NCBI RefSeq assembly: GCF_947499585.1
Contig: NZ_CANMOO010000002.1
Span: 868,001-932,000, forward strand
Source of the DNA: an uncultured Allomuricauda sp.
GTDB taxonomy: Bacteria > Bacteroidota > Bacteroidia > Flavobacteriales > Flavobacteriaceae
Direction: 5' to 3'
Length of the DNA stretch: 64,000 bases
Part shown: positions 8,028 through 16,502 of the stretch, one piece after another
Layout of the letters: each line of letters opens with the position of its first letter
How positions within the stretch are numbered: position 1 is the stretch's first letter
Translations under genes and position numbers: made by a program
The notes under the pieces: generated by a model
What the model was told of the DNA's origin: nothing
Databases searched by the model: none
What the model saw: only the letters and a program-made list of their open reading frames with translations

Positions 8028-8960
8028 ATGAAAAAACTACTTTTTACAGTGGGGGCATTTTTTTTGCTCATTTCCATCAAAGCACAAACAGAAGAAGAAT
8101 TAAAATCACAAATCGGCCCTAAGAAAGATTCCATTGCAGCTATTCAAGGTCGTGTTAATGCACTACAATCGCAGTTAGATGCATTACCTGGATGGAAAAT
8201 AGGAGCTTTTGGAACCATAGGCGGAAGCTTTTCTGGTTTTAACAACTGGTTTTCCCAAGGTATTCCAAACAACAATTCAGGAACAATAGGTTTTACCGTA
8301 AACGCATTTGCAAATCAACAAGAAGAAAAGTTCTTTTGGAGAAATGCAGCCAATGTTAACTTAAACTGGGTAAAACTGGATGACAAGGATGACCCAACTG
8401 ATGATGGTGGTTTTAGAGAATCCACAGATGTATTCAATATTTCCTCATTGTACGGAAGAAAGTTGAATGACAAGTTTGCTATATCTGGCTTAGCAGAGTA
8501 TAGAACTACTATCTTGAGCAATTTTAATGATCCTGGTTATTTGGATCTTGGGGTAGGTGCAACATGGACTCCAATAGCAGATTTAGTGGTAGTAATTCAT
8601 CCATTGAACTACAATTTTGTTTTTAGTGATGAGGATACCATCTTCAATTCTTCATTAGGAGCAAAGATTGTTGCAGATTATACCAAGCAAATAGGAGCAG
8701 TAAGCTTTAAAAGTAACCTCTCTATGTTCCAGAGTTATGAAAGTGGGGATTTAAGCAACTGGACTTGGACAAACTCTTTTGCATATACCCTATGGAAAGT
8801 AATAGGTGTAGGTTTTGATTTTGGATTGCGTAACAACAAGCAGGAAACGCTTAACTACATTGTCAACAATGCACCAACTCCTGACCCAACCGCTACTTTT
8901 GATACTATTGATAATGAGCTACAAACTTATTGGACTTTAGGGTTGAGCTACGCTTTTTAA
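8028..8960 (+). CDS. DUF3078 outer-membrane beta-barrel protein
   Basis: A 310-residue exported protein. Residues 1-19 are a signal peptide ending in IKAQ; a short coiled segment (about 25-55) follows, then alternating aromatic beta-strands to a C-terminal LGLSYAF with the terminal phenylalanine typical of outer-membrane barrels. DUF3078 proteins of Flavobacteriaceae have this form and are often found after the suf genes. Function is unknown. It is the last gene before a strong terminator, closing the suf locus. Confidence 0.85.
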   Translation: MKKLLFTVGAFFLLISIKAQTEEELKSQIGPKKDSIAAIQGRVNALQSQLDALPGWKIGAFGTIGGSFSGFNNWFSQGIPNNNSGTIGFTVNAFANQQEEKFFWRNAANVNLNWVKLDDKDDPTDDGGFRESTDVFNISSLYGRKLNDKFAISGLAEYRTTILSNFNDPGYLDLGVGATWTPIADLVVVIHPLNYNFVFSDEDTIFNSSLGAKIVADYTKQIGAVSFKSNLSMFQSYESGDLSNWTWTNSFAYTLWKVIGVGFDFGLRNNKQETLNYIVNNAPTPDPTATFDTIDNELQTYWTLGLSYAF

Positions 8961-8980
8961 GAAGAACTGATTAAAATAAA

Positions 8981-9008
8981 AAAGCCCTCTAATTAGAGGG
9001 CTTTTTTT
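8981..9008 (+). terminator. Rho-independent terminator of the suf locus
   Basis: A perfect 10-bp stem (AAAGCCCTCT at 8981-8990 with AGAGGGCTTT at 8995-9004), a 4-nt loop AATT and a run of seven T to 9008. It stands 20 bp after the DUF3078 stop codon and separates the suf locus from the hybrid sensor kinase. Confidence 0.93.
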
Positions 9009-9466
9009 ATGGGGTTATATATGATTTTAGATGTTTTTAAAACCAAAGTCTAAGTAGGTTAAGTTTATGGAAGACCAGGTCGTAACAGTAACACTTAAAA
9101 ACAGGATGAAATTAGCTTTTCTGTGGTTTGTCCTTAAATTTTTGTTGTGAACAATCAAAAATATGTGGTGGAGAATGTTAACGGTTGTATTTCATCGGTA
9201 AACTAAAACACATCATCTAATGGCTTTCAATATTGATTTAGGTGTTCTGGTCATAAAAAGTTGTTGAAAGGAAAATGAGGAGCATGAATTTCACTCTTCT
9301 AATCTTAAACATGCTTTTTAAATTCCTTCATTTTTTTGCTCTATCCAAAACCAACTCTTGTTACAAGTTGAAACTCTAGTGTTAGCCTTAGTAAACTTTT
9401 TCCATCAATTTAGTCCGGATCAAACTACTTAAAAAAAGGTACCTTTAATAACTTAATATTTTGGAG
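9009..9466. other. 458-bp intergenic region with no supported gene
   Basis: Between the suf terminator and the hybrid kinase there is no credible coding sequence. The longest plus-strand ATG reading frame noted is 27 codons (9067-9150; charged start, hydrophobic end) without a visible ribosome site or homologue known to me. A short imperfect dyad (CTTG-TTA-CAAG) lies around 9355-9368. Length suggests a regulatory leader or decayed gene, but I see no clear promoter, riboswitch or repeat. Confidence 0.4.
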
Positions 9467-12400
9467 ATGAAACAATTACACCTCCTTGGCCTGTTCTTTT
9501 TCACTTCCCTATTGTTTTCGCAATCGAAAATTGATAGCCTACAACGGGTGTATGCCGATGCAACTTTGGATACGGTTAAAATAAAAGCACTTTTCGAGCT
9601 GTATAAATACCACCGTTACGATTCACCAGAAAAGGCGAAAGAGGTTTTGCTTAAATCAATACAACTTTCAAGCAACACAAAGTATATTGATTTGCAGGTA
9701 CAAAGCTATAATAGATATGCAGAATTTCTACGGACGCAATCCTATAATGATTCAGCTATTAGTATATATGACATAAGCATAGAGCTTGCCGAAAATGCAA
9801 ATCTTCAAAAATCCATTTCAGATATATATAATGGTCTTGGCTATATATACTTGAGAAAAGGCAATTATAAAAAGGCATTGGGGTATCATCAAAAAAACCT
9901 GGAGATATCAATTAAGATGAAAGATACGTTAAGAATGGCCTGGTCTTATGGTGCAATTGGCAGTGTTTATAACGAAATGGGAGAATACACAAAAGCAATG
10001 GAAAACTATGTTTTGTCTTCCAAAAATCATGAGGGGCTAAAAAACCTGAGGGACTATGCCATCAACTTTTCGAATATGGGTATGCTCCAAAGAAAATTGG
10101 AAAATTATGATAGCGCAAAACAGTATCTCAAAAAAAGTGACAGCGTGTTTAAGTTGATAGATTTTAGACCGGGAAGAGCTTTTGTATTGACCAATTTAGG
10201 TATGATTTCCAGTAAAACTGGAGATTTGGAAAGTGCTATTGATTTTAATAAAAAAGCCCTTACCAATTATGAGCATATGGGGCAACGAAGTCAGGCAGGA
10301 GAGATCAATTACACTTTAGGTAACATTTATTGGAAACAGGACAAGTTCAACTTAGCATTGGAACATTTTCAGAAAAAACTTGAAACATCCATTGAGGTAA
10401 AAGATTCCACAGGTATTTCCAAAGCATATCGAGTAATCGGGGATTGCTTTGGGAAGTTGGGAGAAGCCAATAAATCCAAATCCAATTATATAAAAGCTTT
10501 GAATGTGGCCCTAGCATCGGACAATAGATTGGAACAAATGCGTGCTTACGAGTCTTTGGCAAATATATATGCTAAAGAAGGAAATTTTACCAAAGCCTAT
10601 GAAAGTAAGAATCAGTATGCCATTTTAAGGGATAGTTTGTACACCAAGGAAAAAAGAGATCTCGCAACAGAAATCGAAGCGAAGTATCAAAATGAAGAAC
10701 AATCCAAAGAAATCACCTTGCTCGAATCGGAGAAAGAATTACAAACCCTTCAACTTACCAAACGTGTAAATGAACGCAATGCCATTATAGCATTCACCAT
10801 TATTTTATTATTACTGGCAGGTCTGCTTTACAATCAATATAGAATCAAACAAAAAACAAATAAAGAGCTTAGGGAATTGGACAGATTAAAATCTAACTTT
10901 TTCGCCAATATATCGCATGAGTTTAGAACACCATTGACCCTTATCAAAGGCCCTATTGAGCAATTGGAACAGAATCCAGCAGAAAGATTGCAATTAGAAA
11001 ATATTAAAATGATAAGGAGAAATACCAATCGTGTGTTGCAACTGGTCAATCAATTATTGGATTTATCAAAAATTGACAAAGGCAGTCTTCAATTGGAGCA
11101 TACTGAAGGAGAAGTGTTCAAATGTTTGAGAGGAGCGGTATCCTCTTTTAATTCGCACGCCGCCCAAAGAAGTATTGATTATAGAGTGCAGATTCCACAA
11201 GAAGTATTATGGGCTTCTTTTGATAGAGATAAATTAGAGAAAATTGTTTACAACCTTTTAGGTAATGCTTTTAAGTTCAGTGAAGAAGGTGCTACAATTT
11301 CGTTTTCCACTGCCTACGAGAAGAATGAACTGAGAATGATTGTTTCTGATACTGGAAAAGGTATTTCTGAAGAAAAGCTTCCTTTTATTTTTGACCGATT
11401 TTATCAGGTACAAGGAGGAACAACTCGAGAACATGAAGGTTCGGGAATAGGACTTTCACTATCAAAAGAATTGGTGGAACTTATGGATGGAACGATTACG
11501 GTATCTAGCGAAATCAATAAAGGGACAAATTTCACTATTGTACTTCCTATTCAACAAATAAAGACCGGATCAAAAAATGATGAGCCATTTCAGATTGACT
11601 ACAAGGAGGCTAAAAAGAAAGAACCCTATACACTTGAAAGGATAGATTCAAGAGTATTACCCACATTGTTGTTGGTAGAAGATAATCCAGATATGTCTTA
11701 CTTCATAAAAGAACATCTTAAGGATTTGTACAAAGTACGGGAAGCGAAAAATGGAAAAACTGGGCTAATGGAAGCAAGAAAAAATCCACCAGATTTGGTC
11801 ATTACAGATGTAATGATGCCAGAAATGGATGGAGTGGAACTTTGCAAAATTTTGAAATCTAACCTTGATACAAGTCACATTCCTGTAATTATGTTGACGG
11901 CTAAGGCAGGAATTGAAAACAAGATAGAGGGTTTGGAAACTGGGGCAGATGATTACCTTACCAAACCTTTTGATCCAAAGGAGTTGCTGGTTAGGGTCAA
12001 AAATCTTGTTGAACAAAGAAGAAAACTTAGAGAGCTTTTTGTAAAAAAAGAATCATTCACTGACCCAAAGGAGGTAACGGTTACATCTCTAGACCGAAAT
12101 TTTTTGGAACAGCTGTTGGATCTTTTGGAAAAAGAATTGTCCAACCCTAGTTTTGGTGTTCCGGAAATGCAAATGGCAATGGCACTTAGTAAAACTCAGC
12201 TTCATCGCAAACTAAAAGCATTGACCGGCGAAGCTCCAGGAGAATTGCTTAGAAATTTTAGACTAAAAAGAGCCGCTCAACTCCTTTCCAAAAAAGCAGA
12301 TACCGTAACTCAAATTGCCTATATGGTAGGGTTTAACAACCTCTCGTATTTTGCCAAATGCTTTAAAGAGCTTTATGGCGTTTCTCCCTCTATGTATTGA
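9467..12400 (+). CDS. Hybrid two-component sensor kinase/response regulator with TPR sensor and AraC output
   Basis: One-piece signalling protein of 977 residues. A signal peptide (1-19) leads to a periplasmic array of TPR repeats (about 60-400), a coiled segment and a membrane helix near 438-458. Then come a HisKA domain with phospho-acceptor H484 (SHEFRT), an ATPase domain with DTGKGI, a receiver with D781 (VITDVMMPEMDG), and an AraC-type helix-turn-helix at about 890-977. Most Bacteroidota hybrid regulators of this kind use a beta-propeller sensor; a TPR sensor is the less common form. An in-frame TTG at 9461 is possible but the ATG gives the usual MKQ signal start. It has no SusCD-type neighbours, so its signal is unknown. 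Confidence 0.93.
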   Translation: MKQLHLLGLFFFTSLLFSQSKIDSLQRVYADATLDTVKIKALFELYKYHRYDSPEKAKEVLLKSIQLSSNTKYIDLQVQSYNRYAEFLRTQSYNDSAISIYDISIELAENANLQKSISDIYNGLGYIYLRKGNYKKALGYHQKNLEISIKMKDTLRMAWSYGAIGSVYNEMGEYTKAMENYVLSSKNHEGLKNLRDYAINFSNMGMLQRKLENYDSAKQYLKKSDSVFKLIDFRPGRAFVLTNLGMISSKTGDLESAIDFNKKALTNYEHMGQRSQAGEINYTLGNIYWKQDKFNLALEHFQKKLETSIEVKDSTGISKAYRVIGDCFGKLGEANKSKSNYIKALNVALASDNRLEQMRAYESLANIYAKEGNFTKAYESKNQYAILRDSLYTKEKRDLATEIEAKYQNEEQSKEITLLESEKELQTLQLTKRVNERNAIIAFTIILLLLAGLLYNQYRIKQKTNKELRELDRLKSNFFANISHEFRTPLTLIKGPIEQLEQNPAERLQLENIKMIRRNTNRVLQLVNQLLDLSKIDKGSLQLEHTEGEVFKCLRGAVSSFNSHAAQRSIDYRVQIPQEVLWASFDRDKLEKIVYNLLGNAFKFSEEGATISFSTAYEKNELRMIVSDTGKGISEEKLPFIFDRFYQVQGGTTREHEGSGIGLSLSKELVELMDGTITVSSEINKGTNFTIVLPIQQIKTGSKNDEPFQIDYKEAKKKEPYTLERIDSRVLPTLLLVEDNPDMSYFIKEHLKDLYKVREAKNGKTGLMEARKNPPDLVITDVMMPEMDGVELCKILKSNLDTSHIPVIMLTAKAGIENKIEGLETGADDYLTKPFDPKELLVRVKNLVEQRRKLRELFVKKESFTDPKEVTVTSLDRNFLEQLLDLLEKELSNPSFGVPEMQMAMALSKTQLHRKLKALTGEAPGELLRNFRLKRAAQLLSKKADTVTQIAYMVGFNNLSYFAKCFKELYGVSPSMY

Positions 12401-12496
12401 TGTAGAAATATCTCGCTCAAACTTTATCCTCATTATTGTTGAACCCCAGTGTTACTATTTGGAACTCTGCTTATAGCAGCGTCCTGTAATGTAATC

Positions 12497-12504
12497 TAGT
12501 TTTG
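12497..12504 (+). promoter_or_regulatory. Predicted -7 box before the 12.5-kb lipoprotein
   Basis: TAGTTTTG matches TAnnTTTG and lies directly before the 31-bp palindrome at 12505-12535. Transcription would start inside the palindrome. No good TTG box is seen at the expected distance. Confidence 0.35.
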
Positions 12505-12535
12505 TGTTATAAAATGTTCCCCAGATTTTATAACA
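12505..12535. promoter_or_regulatory. Perfect 11-bp inverted repeat upstream of the lipoprotein gene
   Basis: TGTTATAAAAT (12505-12515), a 9-nt centre (GTTCCCCAG) and ATTTTATAACA (12525-12535). It is not followed by a T-run in either direction, so it is not a standard terminator. It lies between a TAnnTTTG box and the start codon at 12547, a position suited to an operator or a leader hairpin that affects ribosome entry. The hybrid regulator upstream is a possible but untested ligand. Confidence 0.6.
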
Positions 12536-12546
12536 TAAAAACATGA

Positions 12547-13524
12547 ATGATGTATGTAAAAGAAAGCATCTTTTTATTGGGGGTTTTGAAGAAAGTTTTA
12601 CTGGGAATATTTGTTTTTCTAGCAATTCTTGTGCAGTTATGTTGCAGTAGTAGTGATGATACACAAGACCCAATACCTATTCCAGAGGAAACAGGATTCG
12701 TTTCAGGAACGGTAAAAGATGAAGATGGTAATCTTTATCCTGAAGCCGAAGTAAGTCTGAATATCGGGAACGAAACCTCTACAGCAGTCACGAATTCAGA
12801 AGGCGAATTTTCGATAAAAGCCAAATCCAATGGAAATCATAGTCTTTCGCTAAAATTGCCATTGGCCACTGAAGCTGTTACAAGTGCTTCGGTTTCAGTC
12901 AATATTGTTGAAAACACTGAGTCCAATGTAGATTTTGTAATTAGGCCGCAAGCGGTAACAGCACATTTAAATTTTGGAGATGTGCAGCTTTTGGAAGAAA
13001 TAGTTGATGGAGATGGAAACACCCCAACAGCATCTAACGAGCCACTGTACGCAGCAAATATTTTTGATGCCCCACTTGGTTTACTCACTGCTATAAAAGC
13101 CCCGGACGAGCACCATATTACCTTATCAGAGTTTAAAATGGCTAAGGGCGAATTGATGGTGCATTGCAATGGCGATAGCGCTACAGTCCATGCTATGTTG
13201 GAAGGTATGATTCCAAATGGCACCTATACCTTTTGGCTGGCGTATTTGAACAAAACCCGAAAGGTTGGGGAGAGCATTGACTTTATGAATGATTTTGTAA
13301 ATCAAACTAACCCTCCTATTGGCGCTTCAAATGGAACGGAGAATATTGCTGTGGCCGATGCCTCAGGGGTAATTGACGTGATTTTGGAACATAACTCCTG
13401 CATTCTTACTGATGAGTTAGCATTGGTCATACCTGTTTTATACCATTTAAACGGAAAAACCTTTGGCGGCGGACATGTGCCGGATCCTGAGGAAATGGTG
13501 CATATGCTAGCTTATTTTCAATAA
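12547..13524 (+). CDS. Lipoprotein with carboxypeptidase-regulatory-like domain
   Basis: A 325-residue predicted lipoprotein: hydrophobic signal (about 15-33) with lipobox cysteine in QLCCSSSDD. Residues about 50-135 form a beta-sandwich of the carboxypeptidase-regulatory/CNA-B type (GFVSGTVKDEDGN at its start). The remaining 190 residues are not recognised; they contain a conserved-looking HxT/S segment and end in VHMLAYFQ. Likely surface or periplasmic. It follows the hybrid regulator by 146 bp and is preceded by a strong palindrome, so it may be a target of that regulator. Two adjacent ATG codons (12547, 12550) give the same protein within one residue. Confidence 0.75.
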   Translation: MMYVKESIFLLGVLKKVLLGIFVFLAILVQLCCSSSDDTQDPIPIPEETGFVSGTVKDEDGNLYPEAEVSLNIGNETSTAVTNSEGEFSIKAKSNGNHSLSLKLPLATEAVTSASVSVNIVENTESNVDFVIRPQAVTAHLNFGDVQLLEEIVDGDGNTPTASNEPLYAANIFDAPLGLLTAIKAPDEHHITLSEFKMAKGELMVHCNGDSATVHAMLEGMIPNGTYTFWLAYLNKTRKVGESIDFMNDFVNQTNPPIGASNGTENIAVADASGVIDVILEHNSCILTDELALVIPVLYHLNGKTFGGGHVPDPEEMVHMLAYFQ

Positions 13525-13555
13525 TAAATCTATAAACTGCTAAACAGTAAAAGAG

Positions 13556-14083
13556 ATGAAAAATTTAATTAAAAGTATCTGTGTCTGTGTACTGCTTTTT
13601 TCATGTTCAAGCGACTCAACTGACAATGAAGAAGAATTGCAAGAGGGAAATTTTGAATATGTGATTTCAGGAGCCTTATCCAAAGAAGTCAAAGGGAACG
13701 ATACCAATTTTGGAACCACAAATGGAGAGTTTTTTGTACGACTTATTTCAGGGACTGACGAACTTGTGGTTCGAATATTGATGGATCCACTAAACCCAAA
13801 TAGCTATGAAATAAATCCAGTTTTTGTTTCAGTTAGTGAACCGCCAATACCTATTACTGTAGGAGATTCTTTTGCTGATTTAGGGGTTGGAAGCACATTG
13901 GCCAACGACCGAAGGAGCTTTAGTTCTAATGCAGGAAATGGGGGCTCTGTGACCATAAGCTCCGTAAATGGCTCGGTGGTTAGCGGAACTTTTACCATAT
14001 CTCTGAGGGAATTGGTCACAGGCAATACCGGAAGTGAACCTGTTGTTAGTATTCAAGGAAGCTTTAGAGCAGTAAAACAATAA
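13556..14083 (+). CDS. Small lipoprotein of unknown function
   Basis: A 175-residue predicted lipoprotein: signal MKNLIKSICVCVLLF then lipobox SCSSDS and an acidic linker. The mature part is beta-rich with many Ser, Thr, Gly and Val residues, ending in IQGSFRAVKQ, as in small Bacteroidota surface lipoproteins. No family is recognised. It lies 31 bp after the previous lipoprotein, same strand, and is probably co-transcribed. Its end faces hflX, with five bases between the stop codons. Confidence 0.75.
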   Translation: MKNLIKSICVCVLLFSCSSDSTDNEEELQEGNFEYVISGALSKEVKGNDTNFGTTNGEFFVRLISGTDELVVRILMDPLNPNSYEINPVFVSVSEPPIPITVGDSFADLGVGSTLANDRRSFSSNAGNGGSVTISSVNGSVVSGTFTISLRELVTGNTGSEPVVSIQGSFRAVKQ

Positions 14084-14088
14084 ATGTA

Positions 14089-15300
14089 CTATGGAAAATC
14101 TAGATGCTCTGGATATAAAAAATTGTTATATGGAAAACGGGTTACATGAATGTCGCGCACTTCATCATAAACCCGTTTTCTAAATTCATCTAAATTTTCC
14201 TTGTTCAATGCAGAAATAAAAAGCGCTCTATCCCCTACTTTTTCCATCCAAGTATTTTTCCAATCCTCGATTGTAAAATGTGCACTTGTTCTTTCGGTGA
14301 CCAAATCATCTGTGTCTATGGTCTCGTTTTGATATTGATCTATTTTATTGAAGACCATAATGGTTTTTTTGTCCGCACTTTTAATCTCATCCAATATTTT
14401 GTTTACAGAATCTATATGTTCTTCAAACTGGGGATGTGAAATATCTACAACATGCAATAAGAGGTCTGCTTCCCTGACTTCGTCCAAGGTGCTTTTAAAG
14501 CTTTCCACCAATTGAGTAGGTAGTTTTCTAATAAAACCTACCGTATCACTTAACAAAAAAGGAAGATTGCCAATAACCACTTTCCTAACTGTGGTGTCCA
14601 AGGTGGCAAATAATTTGTTTTCAGCAAAGACATCACTTTTGCTGATAACATTCATTAAAGTAGATTTACCAACATTGGTATACCCCACCAAAGCAACCCT
14701 AACCAGTGCACCGCGATTACCACGTTGGGTTTCCATCTGACGATCTATTTTGGTAAGCTTCTTTTTTAAAAGTGAAATACGGTCGCGCACAATACGCCTA
14801 TCTGTTTCTATCTCGGTTTCTCCAGGGCCACGCATACCTATACCCCCTTTTTGTCGTTCCAAGTGAGTCCATAACCCCGTTAGTCTTGGCAATAAGTATT
14901 GGTATTGCGCCAATTCCACCTGCGTTCGTGCATAGCTGGTTTGCGCCCTTTGGGCAAAAATGTCCAGGATTAAGCTGGTTCTGTCTATAATTTTACAACG
15001 GAGTTGCTTTTCAATATTTCGCTGTTGTGCTGGGGAAAGCTCATCATCAAAAATTACAGAACCTATATCATTTGCCTGTACATATTGCTCCACCTCTTCC
15101 ATTTTCCCGCTACCTATTAAAGTTTTGGGATTGGGAACATCCATGCGTTGGGTAAATCTATGGGAGACCTCACCTCCTGCGGTAAAGGTTAAAAATTCCA
15201 ATTCGTCCAAGTATTCTTTGACCTTGGTTTCATCTTGATCCTTATTGATAACACCAATAAGTACCGCCTTTTCATAATCCGTATCCTTCTTTTCTAGCAT
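14089..15300 (-). CDS. hflX: Ribosome-associated GTPase HflX
   Basis: GTPase that binds the 50S subunit and splits stalled or stressed ribosomes in other bacteria. The 403-residue protein has the HflX N-terminal domain (FDDELSPAQQRNIE near 80), the linker motif RGPGETEIETDRR, then the G domain: G1 GYTNVGKST from residue 206, G3 DTVGFIRKLP and G4 NKID. C-terminal part is of ordinary length. A TAnnTTTG box is visible on the minus strand at 15317-15324, 17 bp before the start. Confidence 0.96.
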   Translation of the reverse strand: MLEKKDTDYEKAVLIGVINKDQDETKVKEYLDELEFLTFTAGGEVSHRFTQRMDVPNPKTLIGSGKMEEVEQYVQANDIGSVIFDDELSPAQQRNIEKQLRCKIIDRTSLILDIFAQRAQTSYARTQVELAQYQYLLPRLTGLWTHLERQKGGIGMRGPGETEIETDRRIVRDRISLLKKKLTKIDRQMETQRGNRGALVRVALVGYTNVGKSTLMNVISKSDVFAENKLFATLDTTVRKVVIGNLPFLLSDTVGFIRKLPTQLVESFKSTLDEVREADLLLHVVDISHPQFEEHIDSVNKILDEIKSADKKTIMVFNKIDQYQNETIDTDDLVTERTSAHFTIEDWKNTWMEKVGDRALFISALNKENLDEFRKRVYDEVRDIHVTRFPYNNFLYPEHLDFP

Positions 15301-15396
15301 TGAATCAATTAAAGTGCAAATCTAATCAATGTTTTGGAAGCTGTTTTTTGTACTTTGGATTTTTATAATTTTAAAACTCGCCTAAGCTCTCTCAAG

Positions 15397-16344
15397 TTGA
15401 AAAATCTCGAAAACCAGTTTACCGTAGCGTTTTACAATCTCGAAAACTTTTTTGATACCAAGAATGACCCCCATACGTTGGATGATGATTTTACTCCGGA
15501 TGGGATGAAGAGATGGGATGAATCTAAATTTAGCAGGAAATCGAAGAAGCTTGCTAAGACTATATCGTTAATAGGCGGAGAAGAGAGTAGTATACCTCCA
15601 GTTTTAATAGGAATTGCTGAGGTTGAAAACAAAAAGGCCATTGATGCACTTCTTAATACCAAGGCCCTTAAAGAAATTGATTACGCTTATGTGCATTTTA
15701 ATTCACCTGATGAAAGAGGAATAGATACAGCACTTGTTTATAATAGAGACCATTTTAAGGTTTTGGACGCTGAGACCATTCCTTTGCTGGTGGATAATAA
15801 CAACGGAGATCGGGATTTAACAAGAGATATTTTATATGTACATGGAATGTTACATGAAGAGGAAGTTCATGTTTTTGTAAACCATTGGCCTTCACGCAGA
15901 GATGGGTCAGATGAAACCAGTTACAAAAGGGTAAAAGCTGCGGAAACCGTGCTGCAAAAAATAGGCAATATGCCCATGGAGAGTTTCAATTGTATTATCA
16001 TGGGGGATTTTAATGATGACCCAAACTCTGAAAGTATCCAAAAAATTATGGAAACGGGGGCATTTGTAAATCCCATGCAAAAACTGTTGTCTCCAAATTC
16101 TGGAAGTGCCAATTATAAAGGGAAATGGAGTCTTTTTGATCAAATTTTAATTTCGCATAGTTTTTTGAACTATGAAAAAGGGACGCATAGTTTTAGAAAA
16201 GCTGAAGTTTTTGCCCCTAAATTTCTCAAGGAATGGAAAGGGAAATATAAAGGCAATCCATTTAGAACTTTTGCAGGTAAAAAATACCTAGGAGGCTATA
16301 GTGATCACTTTCCAGTTTACGTGGTTTTAAAAGAAAATGGATAA
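15397..16344 (+). CDS. Endonuclease/exonuclease/phosphatase family protein
   Basis: Metal-dependent phosphoesterase of the EEP (DNase I-like) superfamily. Motifs in order: FYNLENFFDT near the start, GIAEVEN with the metal-binding Glu, NHWPSRRDG, GDFNDDP and the terminal YSDHFPVYV catalytic pair. No signal peptide is evident, so a cytoplasmic nuclease or phosphatase is likely; substrate is unknown. The frame is open back to a TTG at 15334, but that would add residues unlike the family; the TTG at 15397 (KNLENQFTVAFYN) places the first motif close to the start, as in relatives. There is no ATG option nearby. About 315 residues. Confidence 0.85.
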   Translation: MKNLENQFTVAFYNLENFFDTKNDPHTLDDDFTPDGMKRWDESKFSRKSKKLAKTISLIGGEESSIPPVLIGIAEVENKKAIDALLNTKALKEIDYAYVHFNSPDERGIDTALVYNRDHFKVLDAETIPLLVDNNNGDRDLTRDILYVHGMLHEEEVHVFVNHWPSRRDGSDETSYKRVKAAETVLQKIGNMPMESFNCIIMGDFNDDPNSESIQKIMETGAFVNPMQKLLSPNSGSANYKGKWSLFDQILISHSFLNYEKGTHSFRKAEVFAPKFLKEWKGKYKGNPFRTFAGKKYLGGYSDHFPVYVVLKENG

Positions 16345-16466
16345 TTTTTACAAGAAAGAAAAATACTACACCACATAAAAATGTAGTTTCACAACAGCTC
16401 ATCTTCAAACACCGTGCAATTCATCGAAATAAAAGGGTTTTTTATCGATAGATATCAAATCGAGAA

Positions 16467-16474
16467 TATGTTTG
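16467..16474 (+). promoter_or_regulatory. Predicted -7 box before the subtilase gene
   Basis: TATGTTTG matches TAnnTTTG, 28 bp before the ATG at 16503. The expected TTG box about 19 bp upstream is not clear. Confidence 0.35.
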
Positions 16475-16502
16475 TAGTCCAAATCTTACTTAACCAATTA
16501 TC

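Noticed and set aside
9067..9150. 27-codon reading frame in the intergenic region
   Set aside because: Short, no clear ribosome site, no recognised family; not listed as a gene.
12505..12535. Terminator of the hybrid kinase gene
   Set aside because: The dyad is AT-rich and is not followed by a T-run on either strand; an operator or leader hairpin fits better.
9467..14083. Polysaccharide utilisation locus
   Set aside because: A hybrid regulator and lipoproteins are present, but no SusC/SusD pair or glycoside hydrolase.
15351..15357. Promoter box TACTTTG for the EEP gene
   Set aside because: One base short of TAnnTTTG, and no TTG element at the right distance.
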